A stretch of DNA of 64,000 bases from Phylloscopus collybita (taxonomy: Eukaryota; Chordata; Aves; Passeriformes; Phylloscopidae). The number at the start of each line of letters is the position of its first letter. Within the stretch, counting starts at the first letter, position 1. The position numbers were made by a program, and so were the translations under genes. The stretch is taken from NCBI GenBank assembly GCA_027886175.1, contig JAJNNQ010000027.1:10306001-10370000 (forward strand), in the 5' to 3' direction. Under the pieces are notes generated by a model that did no database searches, was not told the origin of the DNA, and saw only the letters and a program-made list of their open reading frames with translations. This document shows positions 38,451-48,700 of this stretch, piece by piece.

Positions 38451-41400
38451 TTTAGTACTCAGAACCCCAGTGCCAGACAGACTGTATTAAACACGAACGG
38501 TGTGCCTTTTCCATAGGAAACCAAAGTCTCCGTGCCAGGTTCCGGATATCAGTTTGAAGGAGGCCTTTGGCACTGCAAGAGCAGACAAACTTCCGCCTGG
38601 TGGCATATTGCATCTGGGAGATATCCTCATTTGTATGTAATTTCAGTAGTCATAAGCCCAGTGGCAAGGAGACAGCATTAAACACCAAGGGTGGCCCCTT
38701 CCCATGGGAAATCAAAGCGTCCTCTCCAGATTCCTGATGTCAGTTTGTAGGAGGCCGTTGGCACTACAAGGGCAGACAAACTTTCAACTGGTGCTAGATT
38801 CCATCTGGGAGATATCCTCATTTGCATGGAATTTTACTAGGCATAAGCCCAGTGGCAGGCAGATAGCATCAGACACAAAAGGTGGCCCTATTCCATGGGA
38901 AACAAAAGTCTCCACCCCACGTTCCTGATGTCATTTTTTAGGAGGCCTTTGGCACTACGAGAGCAGACAGACTTCCACCTGGTGGTAGATTGCACCTGGG
39001 AGATATCCTCATTTGTATGGAACTTCAGCACTCATAACCACAATGCCAAGCAGACAGCATTAGATACGAACGGCAGCCCTTTTCCATGGGAAAACAAAGT
39101 CTGCACCCCTGGTTCCTGATGTCAATTTTTTAGGAGGCCTTTGCCACTACAAGAGCAGACAAACTTCCATCTGGTGCTAAATTGCATCTGTGAGATATCC
39201 TCATTTGTATGGAATTTTAGCGGGCATACGCCCAGTGGCAGGCACACAGCATTAGGCATGAATAGTGGCTTTTTTCCATGGTAAACCAAATTATCCATCC
39301 TACTTTTCAGATGTCAGTTTATAGGAGCCCTTTGGCACTACAAGGGCAGAGAAACTTCAAACCGGGGGTAGATTGCACCTGCGAGATATTCTCATTTGTA
39401 TAGAATTTTAGAGGGATTTTAGTACGCAGAATCCCAGCGGACGACAGACAGAATTAGACATGAATAGTGGCCCTTTTCCAGGGGAAACCAAAGTCTCCAG
39501 GCCAGGTTCCTGATGTCAGTTTTTAGGAGGCCTTTTGCACTACAAGAGCAGACAAACTTCCAACTGGTGGCATATTGCATCTTGGAGATATCCTCCTTTG
39601 TATGGAATTTTAGTGGAATTAAAGTAAGCAGAAGCCCAGTGGCAAGTAGACAGCATTAAACATCAACGGTGGCCCATTTCCATGGGAAACCAAAGTCTCC
39701 ACCCCACGTTCCTGATGTCCGTTTCTAGGAGGACTTTGTCACGACAAGAGCAGACAAACTTCCAACTGGTGGCATATTGCATCAGCGAGATATCCTCATT
39801 TCTATGTAATTTCAGTAGCCATAAGCCCAGTGGCAGGCTGACAGCATTAGACACGAACGGTGGCCCTTTTCCATGGGAAAACAAAGTCTCCACCCCTGGT
39901 TCCTGATGTCAGTTTTTTAGGAGGGCTTTGGTACTACAAGAGCAGACAAACTTCCATCTGGTTGTAGATTGCACCTGGGAGATATCCCTATTTGTATGGA
40001 ATTTTAGTGCAATTTCAGTAGTCATAAGCCCAGTGGTAAGGAGACAGCATTAAACACCAAGGGTGGCCCTTTTCCCTGAGAAACCAAAGCGTCCTCTCCA
40101 GATTCCTGATGTCAATTTGTAGGAGGCCGTTGGCATTAAAAGGGCAGACAAACTTTCAACTGGTGGTAGACTCCATCTGGGAGATATCCTCATTTGTATG
40201 GAATTTTCCTAGGCATAAGCCAAGTAGCAGGCACATAGCATTAGACAGAAACGATGACCCATTTCCATGAGAAACCAAAGCCTCCACCGCACGTTCCTCA
40301 TGTCAGTTTTTAGGAGGCCTTTGGCACTACGAGGGCAGACCAACTTCCACCTTGTGGTAGATTCCACCTGGGAGATATCCTCATTTTTATGGAATTTTAG
40401 AGGAATTTTTGTTGGACGAAGCGCAGTGGCAGGCAGACAGCATTAGACACGAACGATGGCTCATTTCTATGGGAAACCAAAGTCTCCACCCCACGTTCCT
40501 GATGTCCGTTTCTCGGAGGCCTTTGGCACTACAAGGGCAGACAAACTTCCACCTGGTGGTAGATTGCACCTGCGAGATATCCTTATTTTTATGGAACTTC
40601 AGCAGTCATAACAACAGTTCCAGACAGATAGCATTAGATATGTTCACTGGCCCATATCCATGGGAAACCAAAGTCTCCACACCACGTTCCCAAAGTCAGG
40701 TTTTGGAGGCCTTTGGTAGTACAAGGGCAGACAAACTTCTGTCTGGTGGTTGATTGCATCGGGGAGATATCCTCATTTGTATGGAATTTCAGCAGGTAGA
40801 AGCCCAGTGGCAGGCAGACAGTATTAGACACGAACGGTGACCCTTTTCCATGGGAAAACAAAGTCTCCAACCCAGGCTCCTGATGTCAGTTTGCAGGAGG
40901 CTTTTGGCATTAAAAGGGCAGACAAACTTCCATCTGGTGGGAAATTGCATTAAGGAGATATCCTCCTTTGTAGGGAATTTTAGTAGGCATATGCCCACTG
41001 GCAGGCAGATAGCATTTGACACGAACGGTGGCCTTTTTCCATGGAAAAACAAATTATCCATCCTATGTTCCTGATGTCAGTTTGAAGGAGGCCTTTGGCA
41101 CTGCAAGGGCAGACAAACTTCCATCTGGCGGTAGATTGCACCTCAGAGATGTCCTCATTTGTATGGAATTTTAGTGGTATATTAGTACTCAGAAACCCTG
41201 TTGAAGACAGACAGCATTAAACATGAATGGTGGGCCTTTTCTATAGAAAACCAAAGTCTCCAGGTGAGGTTCTGAATGTCAGTTTGAAGGAGGCCTTTGG
41301 CACTGCAAGAGCAGACAAACTTCCATCTGGTGGCATATTGCATCTGGGAGATATCCTCATTTGTATGTAATTTCAGTAGTCATAAGCCCAGTGGCAAGGA

Positions 41401-42026
41401 GACAGCATTAAACACCAAGGGTGGCCCTTTTCCATGGGAAACCAAAGCGTCCTCTCCAGATTCCTGATGTCAGTTTGTAGGAGGCCGTTGGCATAACAAG
41501 GGCAGACAAACTTTCATCTGGTCGTAGACTCCATCTGGGAGATATCCTCATTGTATGGGATTTTACTAGGCATAAGCCCAGTGGGAGGCACATAGCATTA
41601 GACACAAACGGTGGCCCATTTCCATGGGAAAACAAAGTCTCCACCCCACGTTCCTGATGTCAGTTTTTAGGAGGGCTTTGGCACTACGAGGGCAGACAAA
41701 CTTCGACCCGGTGGTAGATTACACCTGGGAGATATCCTCATTTGTATGGAACTTCAGCACTCATAACCACAGTGCCAGGCAGACAGCATTAGACAGGAAC
41801 GGTGGTCCTTTTCCATGGGAAACCAAAGTCTCCACACTAGGTTCCTGATGGAAATTTGTAGGAGGCCTTTGGAACCACAAGGGCAGAGAAATTTCCATCT
41901 GGTGTTAGATTGCACCTGGGAGATATTCTCATTTGTATGGAATTTCAGTAGTCATAAGCCCATTGGCAAGCAGACCGCATTTAACACCAAGGGTGGCCCT
42001 TTTCCATGGGAAGCCAAAGCGTCCTC
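38451..42026 (-). repeat. 191/202-bp satellite, right half up to the provirus
   Basis: Minus-oriented satellite, about 18 monomers, continuing block B-like sequence of the right half until the provirus interrupts it at 42,027. It lies beyond the end of the clean core arm; monomers here resemble several places in the left half but not at one constant coordinate sum. The last monomer reads CCAAAGC followed by the duplicated target GTCCTC. No gene is seen outside the provirus. Confidence 0.9.
42021..42026. repeat. Target-site duplication GTCCTC (left) of provirus
   Basis: GTCCTC precedes the 5' LTR remnant and recurs at 45,765-45,770 after the 3' LTR. Intact monomers read AAAGCGTCCTCTCCAGATTCC, so excising the element and one duplicate restores the monomer exactly. 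The length is 6 bp, or 7 if the next T is counted. Confidence 0.88.
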
Positions 42027-42105
42027 TATGACTCTGCAAAAATAATATGTGCAGGCCTTAGCTGAAAATTCAGCATGAAGAGTTTTATTGTTAGGTTTAG
42101 AATAG
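42027..42105 (+). repeat. 5' LTR remnant (first 79 bp only)
   Basis: Begins TATGACTCTGC and ends TTTAGAATAG, the same sequence as 45,049-45,127. Immediately afterwards the sequence reads GTTTAGGTTTAAAATG instead of the LTR continuation TCTGCAAAATTC. The repeated TTAGGTTTA / TAGGTTTA words at the join suggest a microhomology-associated deletion from U3 into pol. The promoter region of this LTR is gone. Confidence 0.88.
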
Positions 42106-43603
42106 GTTTAGGTTTAAAATGTTCAGTGCTGATGTCCAATTTCATTTAGAGCTGAAAACTATGCAAAGCAGAAAACCACTTAATGCACTGACAGTGTTCA
42201 CAGACGCGTCGGGTAAATCTCACAAGTCGGTAATGACTTGGCGAGATCCCGATTCACATCCGTGGGAATCTGATGTTGCAGAGGTGGAAGGCTCACCTCA
42301 GGTTGTTGAATTGGCTGCAGTTGTCAGAGCATTTGAAAAATTTTCTGAACCCTTTAATGTAGTGACAGATTCCAGTTATGTAGCAGGGATAGTTTCTAGA
42401 GCAGAACAGTCTGTGCTGCAAGAAGTCTCTAACATCACACTTTTTCAGTTGCTTTCTAAGCTCGTGAAACTTATTTCTCTCTGAGAACACCCCTTTTTTG
42501 TGATGCACACCAGGTCACACACAGAACTCCCAGGATTCATTGCAGAGGGAAACAAGAGAGCTGATGCTCTTGCCACCACCGTGGAGATAGCTCCTCTGCC
42601 AAATCACTTTGAGCAAGCAAGAATCAGTCACCAACTCCATCACCAAAATGCACCTGGACTGGTCAGGCAGTTTAATTTAACTCGTGACCAAGCCAAAGCA
42701 ATTGTAAACAACTGTTCACAATGTAACAAATGTGCAATCTCATCTCTGCCCACAGGTGTCAATCCCCGAGGTTTGTCCAGCTGTGAAGTGTGGCAATCAG
42801 ACGTCACGCACTTTGCCCCTTTCGGAAAGCAAAAGTTCGTGCATGTCTCTGTCGACACGTTCTCAGGAGCTGTTTTTGCATCTGCCCACACAGGAGAGAA
42901 AGCTGGAGATGCTATCAAGCATTTTATCCAGGCTTTCGCTGTATTAAGCATCCCAAAGTCCTTGAAAACAGATAATGCTCCAGCATACACATCTAAAGAA
43001 TTCAGCAACTTTTTACAGCAATGAGAAGTAAAACACAAAACAGGGATTCCCCACTCTCCCACAGGCCAAGCAATTGTGGAGAGGACTCATCTTAACCTCA
43101 AAAGAGTCCTCAGTCAGCAGCAACCAATCCTCAAAATTGAACCACCATCTGTGAGATTGGCCCGTGCTCTGTTCACTTTGAATTTTCTTAACTGTTCCTT
43201 TGAGACCATGAACCCGCCGGTGACAAGGCACTTTCGAGGGAGCTCTCTGTTAGAACCCCATGAAAGGCCAAAGGTCCTTGTCAAAGATCCAGAAACTTGG
43301 AGGATACAGAGTCCTCATGATTTAGTCACCTGGAGGCGCGGGTACGCCTGTGTCTCCACTCCCACCGGCTTGCGGTAGATTCCCTCCCGATGTGTGAGAC
43401 CCTATGTCCCCAAAACATCAGAAGCAAAAGTGCCCCAGGCAGCTGTCGCCTCCTGGAGAAAGAGAAAAAAAGATGAAGAACAGGAAGGTTCAGACACAGA
43501 GCCTTCTTGTCCAGTTAGTATTCCTTCCTGGATGTTTTGGCAAGAGGAAGAAGCAGAAGAGCTGCTTCCTCTTGCTGAGTGTTTTCAGTGTTTGTTTAAC
43601 TAA
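42106..43603 (+). pseudogene. pol: Retroviral pol fragment: RNase H and integrase, three in-frame stops
   Basis: One reading frame (first ATG 42,119) runs to TAA at 43,601-43,603 without a frameshift but is broken by TGA at 42,482-42,484, TGA at 43,022-43,024 and TAG at 43,376-43,378. RNase H acidic residues are visible: Asp in TDASG (42,203), Glu in VELAAV (42,308), Asp in TDSSYV (42,368) and Asp in KRADALA (42,563). Integrase follows: an HX3H...CX2C zinc-binding motif (42,629-42,724), then the catalytic Asp in WQSDVTH (42,800), Asp in KTDNAPAY (42,971) and Glu in GQAIVER (43,079). The last two are 35 residues apart, the DD35E pattern. The second stop falls between them. A C-terminal tail rich in Lys and Glu ends just before env. 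The integrase resembles betaretrovirus/ERVK enzymes. The RT polymerase core is absent. Confidence 0.92.
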
Positions 43604-43647
43604 ATTCTTTTCTTTTAAGTTACAGAACTACAGGCCTGGTGGTCAGC

Positions 43648-45015
43648 ATGGAAATTCGTAGTTCGAGAGTGTTTGCATTTGTGATGCTGCTCAGTTTGCC
43701 AACCCTGGCTTTCTTCTGGATTGTCCCACAGCCAAAAACCAATGTGTGGAAAACCCTTGCACAGAGTCTAGGCCAAGATCACATTTGTCTAGCCTCAGCC
43801 TCAGCCCAAAATCCCATGTCTGCCTGCTTAGTAGGGATCCCTGCAAAAGAAGAAGAGTATCCTCAACCACTCCTCCGGTAGCGTCAAAGTTTTAATCAGA
43901 AACCTAGCGCAGTTAAAGAGTTTCAAGAAATAAATGAGCGCCCTTCTACTGTTGTTAAAAATCCCCTTGCTTTTTGGAAACAATGGTCTCAGTCTCTCGG
44001 CCGCCCCCACCTGGAGCCCCAAGAATTAGAACTCCTTGGGTCCTCCAAAGCTCCTTTTTGTGTTCAATTTATGTATACCCCACCCAAAGAGCAAGAAAAG
44101 TCGTTTTACAATTTGAGACAAGCTGAAATTTCTTATATGGCAACAAATTGGTGTGCAAAAATTGTTCATGTCCTTACTTTTTCTGCTAGCAATTCCCTTT
44201 CCCTTCCCAAAGGTTTTTTCCTTGTTTGTAGTGACAGAGCCTTTACTGGGATCCCAGCTCGTCTCATTGGAGGTCCTTGCACTCTGAGTAAGCTGAGCCT
44301 TTTTACCCCTAACATGACTCAAATTCTCAATTGGCACAAGAAAAATTCCTCTCTAAAAGTTCAGAAGAGAGACTTGACAAGTCTTAATTCGGATTGCAAT
44401 TCAGAAATTATCCATTGGTCCAGGGCAAAAGCAGCAGCCCTGTCAGTTTTTTTACCTTGGGTTTCAATTGCAAAGTCTGTGGGAGAATTAGGCCAATTAG
44501 AATGTTGGGTAGCTAAACAAGCAAATTTAACATCTCGTGCTATAAGTGACCTCTTATCAGACGAACAGATAACTAGACGGGCAACGCTCCAAAATAGAGC
44601 TGCCATTGATTACTTGCTTTTGTTGAATCAACATTCGTGCGAGGAGTTCGAAGGACTCTGCTGCTTCAACCTATCATCTAAAGCAGAAGACGTCAGAAAA
44701 TCTGTCCACCAGCTACGAGGGATGGTCAGTTCCATCAAAGAAGAAATAGGAGACTGGTTTGACAACATCTTTTCAGGTGTCGGACTTTCTAAAGTTGCCA
44801 GCTCATGGATCAAAACAGGACTGTTAGTGTTGTTCATTGTATTAGTTGTGGCCTTTGCTTTTAGTTTAGTAAAAAGTTTGATCATGCGTGCAGTTTTTTC
44901 CACTTCCACCCCCTCTGTGCATTCAGTGCATTCAGTAGAGCCAGCCAACGAATTTCCGCTAGACGAAGTTACCAGCAGTGAAAATAGCTCAGAAGTTTAC
45001 ACACCAGATCAGTGA
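43648..45015 (+). pseudogene. env: Retroviral env with one in-frame stop
   Basis: The frame starts at ATG 43,648, preceded by a pyrimidine-rich TTCTTTTCTTTTAAG that could be a splice acceptor. It is in one frame to TGA at 45,013-45,015, interrupted only by TAG at 43,879-43,881 after 77 codons. The N-terminus has a hydrophobic signal-like stretch after a basic start. The downstream open part (from ATG 44,071) covers the end of SU and all of TM. It has a basic VQKR that might be a cleavage site, a hydrophobic fusion-peptide-like stretch near 44,431-44,490, and the LQNRAAIDYLLLL segment typical of the TM disulfide/immunosuppressive region. It also has a CX6CC motif (Cys codons 44,638, 44,659 and 44,662), a membrane span at about 44,812-44,880 and a cytoplasmic tail. 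This TM type is shared by gammaretroviruses and avian leukosis-type viruses. The stop removes nearly all of Env from the first ATG. Confidence 0.9.
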
Positions 45016-45016
45016 C

Positions 45017-45048
45017 AAAAAAAAAAAAAAAAAAAAAAAAGGGGGAAG
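45017..45048 (+). promoter_or_regulatory. A-tract and polypurine tract before 3' LTR
   Basis: A run of 24 A is followed by GGGGGAAG and then the LTR start TATGACTC. The position directly between env and the 3' LTR and the purine-only composition identify the plus-strand primer site used during reverse transcription. The long A-run may be partly slippage expansion. Confidence 0.85.
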
Positions 45049-45479
45049 TATGACTCTGCAAAAATAATATGTGCAGGCCTTAGCTGAAAATTCAGCATGA
45101 AGAGTTTTATTGTTAGGTTTAGAATAGTCTGCAAAATTCAAGAAAGCCCTTTTGTCTTAAGATGTATTGCTTGTTTTAATATGTAACTTTTTGTAGTTCC
45201 AATAAGAGTTTCTAGGACAGCTTTGCCCCTGCTTAGAATCTTTCTTTTATTAGTTCTCCCCTGCCTTACCTCCTTTGTCCTGCATAATTATCCTCGTGTC
45301 CATCATTTAATTCTTATCTTTGAAGTACAGTAGAGCTAGCCATTCATTTTGCAAAACTGTTCTCGGCCCATCCCAAAACTTGTGCTAGATTTGTTAGAAC
45401 CTAAATGACTTAATTTAGCATGATGTATTTAGATTGTTTTATTGGTAACTGTAACTTAGAATCCACCCCAGAATTGTAG

Positions 45480-45486
45480 TATTAAA
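45480..45486 (+). promoter_or_regulatory. TATA-like box in 3' LTR
   Basis: TATTAAA about 100 bp upstream of AATAAA, in the position expected for the retroviral U3 core promoter. Assigned by position and motif only. Confidence 0.5.
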
Positions 45487-45580
45487 CCGCCCACCACCCC
45501 AGGCTCAGGGTCTCTCTCTCCAGAGGCACCAGCCTGGGGTGGCTGGGGGGATCATCCTGACCCCCTTCCCCCCGCCCCCG

Positions 45581-45586
45581 AATAAA
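45581..45586 (+). promoter_or_regulatory. Polyadenylation signal AATAAA in 3' LTR
   Basis: AATAAAGCCTCTGTTCCC follows a C-rich run; this is the usual R-region polyadenylation signal arrangement and supports the plus orientation of the provirus. Confidence 0.75.
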
Positions 45587-45764
45587 GCCTCTGTTCCCTA
45601 GAAAATTCAAGAGAGAGTCCCTTCTTTCTTCAATCCGGCCTTGACAGCGTTATCCAGTGACAAGACACGAACCCCCACAAAGTGACTGGTTGGGGCGTGC
45701 CGAGAGCTGCCGGGGAGGCCAGGCTAGACACTGAGCCAGGCCAGAGCAGGCACGCACTGCAACA

Positions 45765-45770
45765 GTCCTC
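45765..45770. repeat. Target-site duplication GTCCTC (right) of provirus
   Basis: Second copy of the 6-bp duplication; satellite resumes with TCCAGATTCCAGATGTCAG, the expected continuation of the interrupted monomer. Confidence 0.88.
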
Positions 45771-48700
45771 TCCAGATTCCAGATGTCAGTTTGTAAAAGG
45801 CCGTTGTCATTACAAGGGCAGTCAAACTTCTATCTGGTGGTAGATTGCACCTGGAAGACATCCTCATTTGTATGGAATTTAGGTGGAAAATTAATAGGCA
45901 GAAGCCTAGTGGCAGGCACATATAATTAGACAAGAACGCTGGCCCATTTCCATGGGAAACCAAAGTCTCCACTCCAGGTTCCTGATGTCAGTTTGTAGGA
46001 GGACTTTGGCACTACAAGGGCAGACAAAGTTCCGTCTGGTGGTTGATTGCATCGAGGAGATATCCTCATTTGTATGGAATTTCAGCAGACAGAAGCCCAG
46101 TGGCAGGCAGACAGCATTAGACACGAAGAGTGTACCTTTTCCATGGGAAACCCAAGTCTCCATTCCCTGTTCCTGATGTCAATTTGTAAGAGGCCTTTGG
46201 CACTACAAGGGCAGACAAACTTCCGTCTGGTGACTGATTGCATCAGGGAGATATCCTCATTTGTGAGGAATTTCAGCAGGCAGAACCCCAGTGGCAGGCA
46301 AACAGCATTAGACACGAACGGTGGCCCATTTCCATGGGAAACCAAAGTCTCCAACCCAGGCTCCTGATGTCAGTTTTTAGGAGGTCTTTGGCATTAAAAG
46401 GGTAGACAAACTTCCATCTGGTGGGAAATTGCGTTTGGGAGATATCCTCATTTGTATGGAATTTTAGTAGGCATATGCCCCCTGGCAGGCAGACAGCATT
46501 AGACACAAACAGTGGCCCTTTTCCATGGGAAACCAAAATCTCCACCCCATGTTGCAAATGTCACTTTGTAGGAGGCGTTTTCCAATATAAGGGAGGAGAT
46601 ACTTCCATCTGGTTGTAGATTGCACCTGGGAGATATCCACATTTCTATGGAATTTTAGTGGAATTTTAGTAGGCAGAATCCCAGCGGAAGGCAGAGAGAA
46701 TTAGACAGGAACAGTGGCCCGTTTCCTAAGGAAACCAAAGTCTCCATCCCACATTCCTGATGTCAGGTTGTCGGAGGCCTTTGGCATTAAAAGGGCAGAC
46801 AAACTTCCATCTGGTGGGAAATTGCATTTGGGAGATATCCTCATTTGTAGGGAATTTTAGTAGGTATATGCCCACGGGCAGGAAGACAGCATTAAACACC
46901 AAGGGTGGCCCTTTTCCATGGGAAACCAAAGCGTCCTCTCCAGATTCCTGATGTCAGTTTGTAGGAGGCCGTTGGCATTACAAGGGCAGAAAAAACTTTC
47001 AACTGGTGGTAGACTCCAACTGGGAGATATCATCATTTGTATGGGTTTTTACTAGGCATAAGCCCAGTGGCAGGCACATAGCATTAGACACAAACGGTGG
47101 CCCATTTCCATGGGAAAAGAAAGTCTCCACCCCACGTTCCTGATGTCAGTTTTTAGGAGGCCTTTGGCACTACAAGGGCAGACAAACGTCCACGTGGTTG
47201 TAGATTGCACCTGGGAGATATCCTCATTTGTATAGAACTTTAGTGGAATTTTAGTAGGCATAAGCCCAGTTGCTGGCAGACAGCATTAGACACAAACGGT
47301 GGCCCATTTCTATGGGAAACCAAAGTCTCCACCCCACGTTCCTGATGTCAGTTTTTAGGAGGCCTTTGGCACTACGAGGGCAGACAAACGTCCACGTGGT
47401 TGTAGATTGCACCTGGGAGATATCCTCATTTGTATGGACCTTCAGCAGTCATAACCACAGTGGCAGGCGGACAGCATTAGAAACGAACGGTGGTCCTTTT
47501 CCATGGGAAACCAAAGTCTCCGCCCCAGGTTCCTGATGTCAATTTGTAGGAAGCCTTTGGCTCACCATGGGCAGACAAACTTCCATCTGGTGGTAGATTG
47601 CACCTGGGAGATATTCTCATTTGTATGGAATTTTAGAGGAATTTTAGTAGGCAGAATCCCAGCGGCAGGCAGGCAGAATTAGACATGAATAGTGGCCCAT
47701 TTCCATGGGAAACCAAAGTCTCCACCCCAGGTTCCTGATGTCATTTTCTAGGAGGCCTCTGGCACTACAAGAGGAGACAAACTTCCAACTGGTGGCATAT
47801 TGCATCTGGGAGATATCCTCATTTGTATGTAATTTTAGTAGCCATAAGCCCAGTGGCAGGCAGACAGCATTAGACACTAACGGTGGCCCTTTTCCATGGG
47901 AAACCAAAGTCTCCGCCCCAGGTTCCTGATATCAATTTGTAGGAAGCCTTTGGCACTACAGGGCAGACAATCTTCCATGTGGTAGTAGATTGCACCTGGG
48001 AGACATCCTCATTTGTATGGAATTTTAGTGGGATTTTAATAGGCAGAAGCCTAGTGGCAGGCACACAGCATTAGACACGAACGCTGGCCCATTTCCATGG
48101 GAAACCAAAGTCTCCACCCCACGGTCCTGATGTCAGTTTGTAAGAGGCCTTTGGCACTAAAAGGGCAGAAAAAGTTCCATCTGATGGTTGATTGCATCGA
48201 GGAGATATCCTCATTTGTATGGAATTTCAGCAGACAGAAGCCCAGTGGCAGGCAGACAGCATTAGACACGAACGGTGCCCCTTTCCCATGGGTAACCAAA
48301 GTCTCCACCCCACGTTCCTGATGTCAGTTTGTAAGAGGCGTTTGGAGCTACAAGGGCAGAAAAACTTCCATCTGGTGGTAGATTGCACCTGGGAGATATC
48401 CTAATTTCCATGGAGTTTTAGTGGAATTTTAGTAGGAAGAAGCCCAGTGGCAGGCACATAGCATTAGACACAAACGGTGGCCCATTTCCATGGGAAAAGT
48501 AGAGTCTCCACCCCACGTTCCTGATGTCAGTTTTTAAGAGGGCTTTGGCACTACAAGGGCAGAGAAACTTCCATCTGGTTGTAGATTGCACCTGAGAGAT
48601 ATCCTCATTTATATAGAATTTTAGTGGAATTTTAGTAGGCATAAGCCCAGTGGCTGGCAGACAGCATTAGACACAAACGGTGGCCCATTTCCTTGGGAAA

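Larger units (their letters stand above)
42027..45764 (+). mobile_element. Defective class II endogenous retrovirus (provirus), plus strand
   Basis: A 3,738-bp insertion flanked by GTCCTC duplications. In order it contains a 79-bp 5' LTR remnant, a pol fragment (RNase H and integrase), env, a polypurine tract and a 3' LTR of about 716 bp. The 5' remnant equals the first 79 bp of the 3' LTR at every position I compared. The rest of the 5' LTR, the primer-binding site, gag, protease and the reverse transcriptase core are missing. Because the outer LTR end and the target duplication are intact, the deletion most likely happened after integration. The beta-like integrase combined with an avian leukosis / gamma-type TM is a mosaic known from avian class II ERVs. 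All coding parts are broken by in-frame stops, so the element is not autonomous. Confidence 0.93.
45049..45764 (+). repeat. 3' LTR of the provirus, about 716 bp
   Basis: Starts TATGACTCTGC (or at TG, 45,051) and ends GCACTGCAACA at 45,764, directly before the right GTCCTC duplication. A TATA-like TATTAAA lies at 45,480-45,486 and AATAAA at 45,581-45,586, placing the U3/R boundary near 45,505-45,515 and R/U5 near 45,600. U5 is about 160 bp. Because the 5' LTR is truncated, this is the only intact LTR; any transcription from it would run into satellite on the right. Confidence 0.88.

Noticed and set aside
42119..43603. Pol as a host-domesticated integrase or RNase H gene
   Set aside because: It lies inside a provirus with target duplication and LTRs, and three in-frame stops break it, one between the second Asp and the Glu of the catalytic triad.
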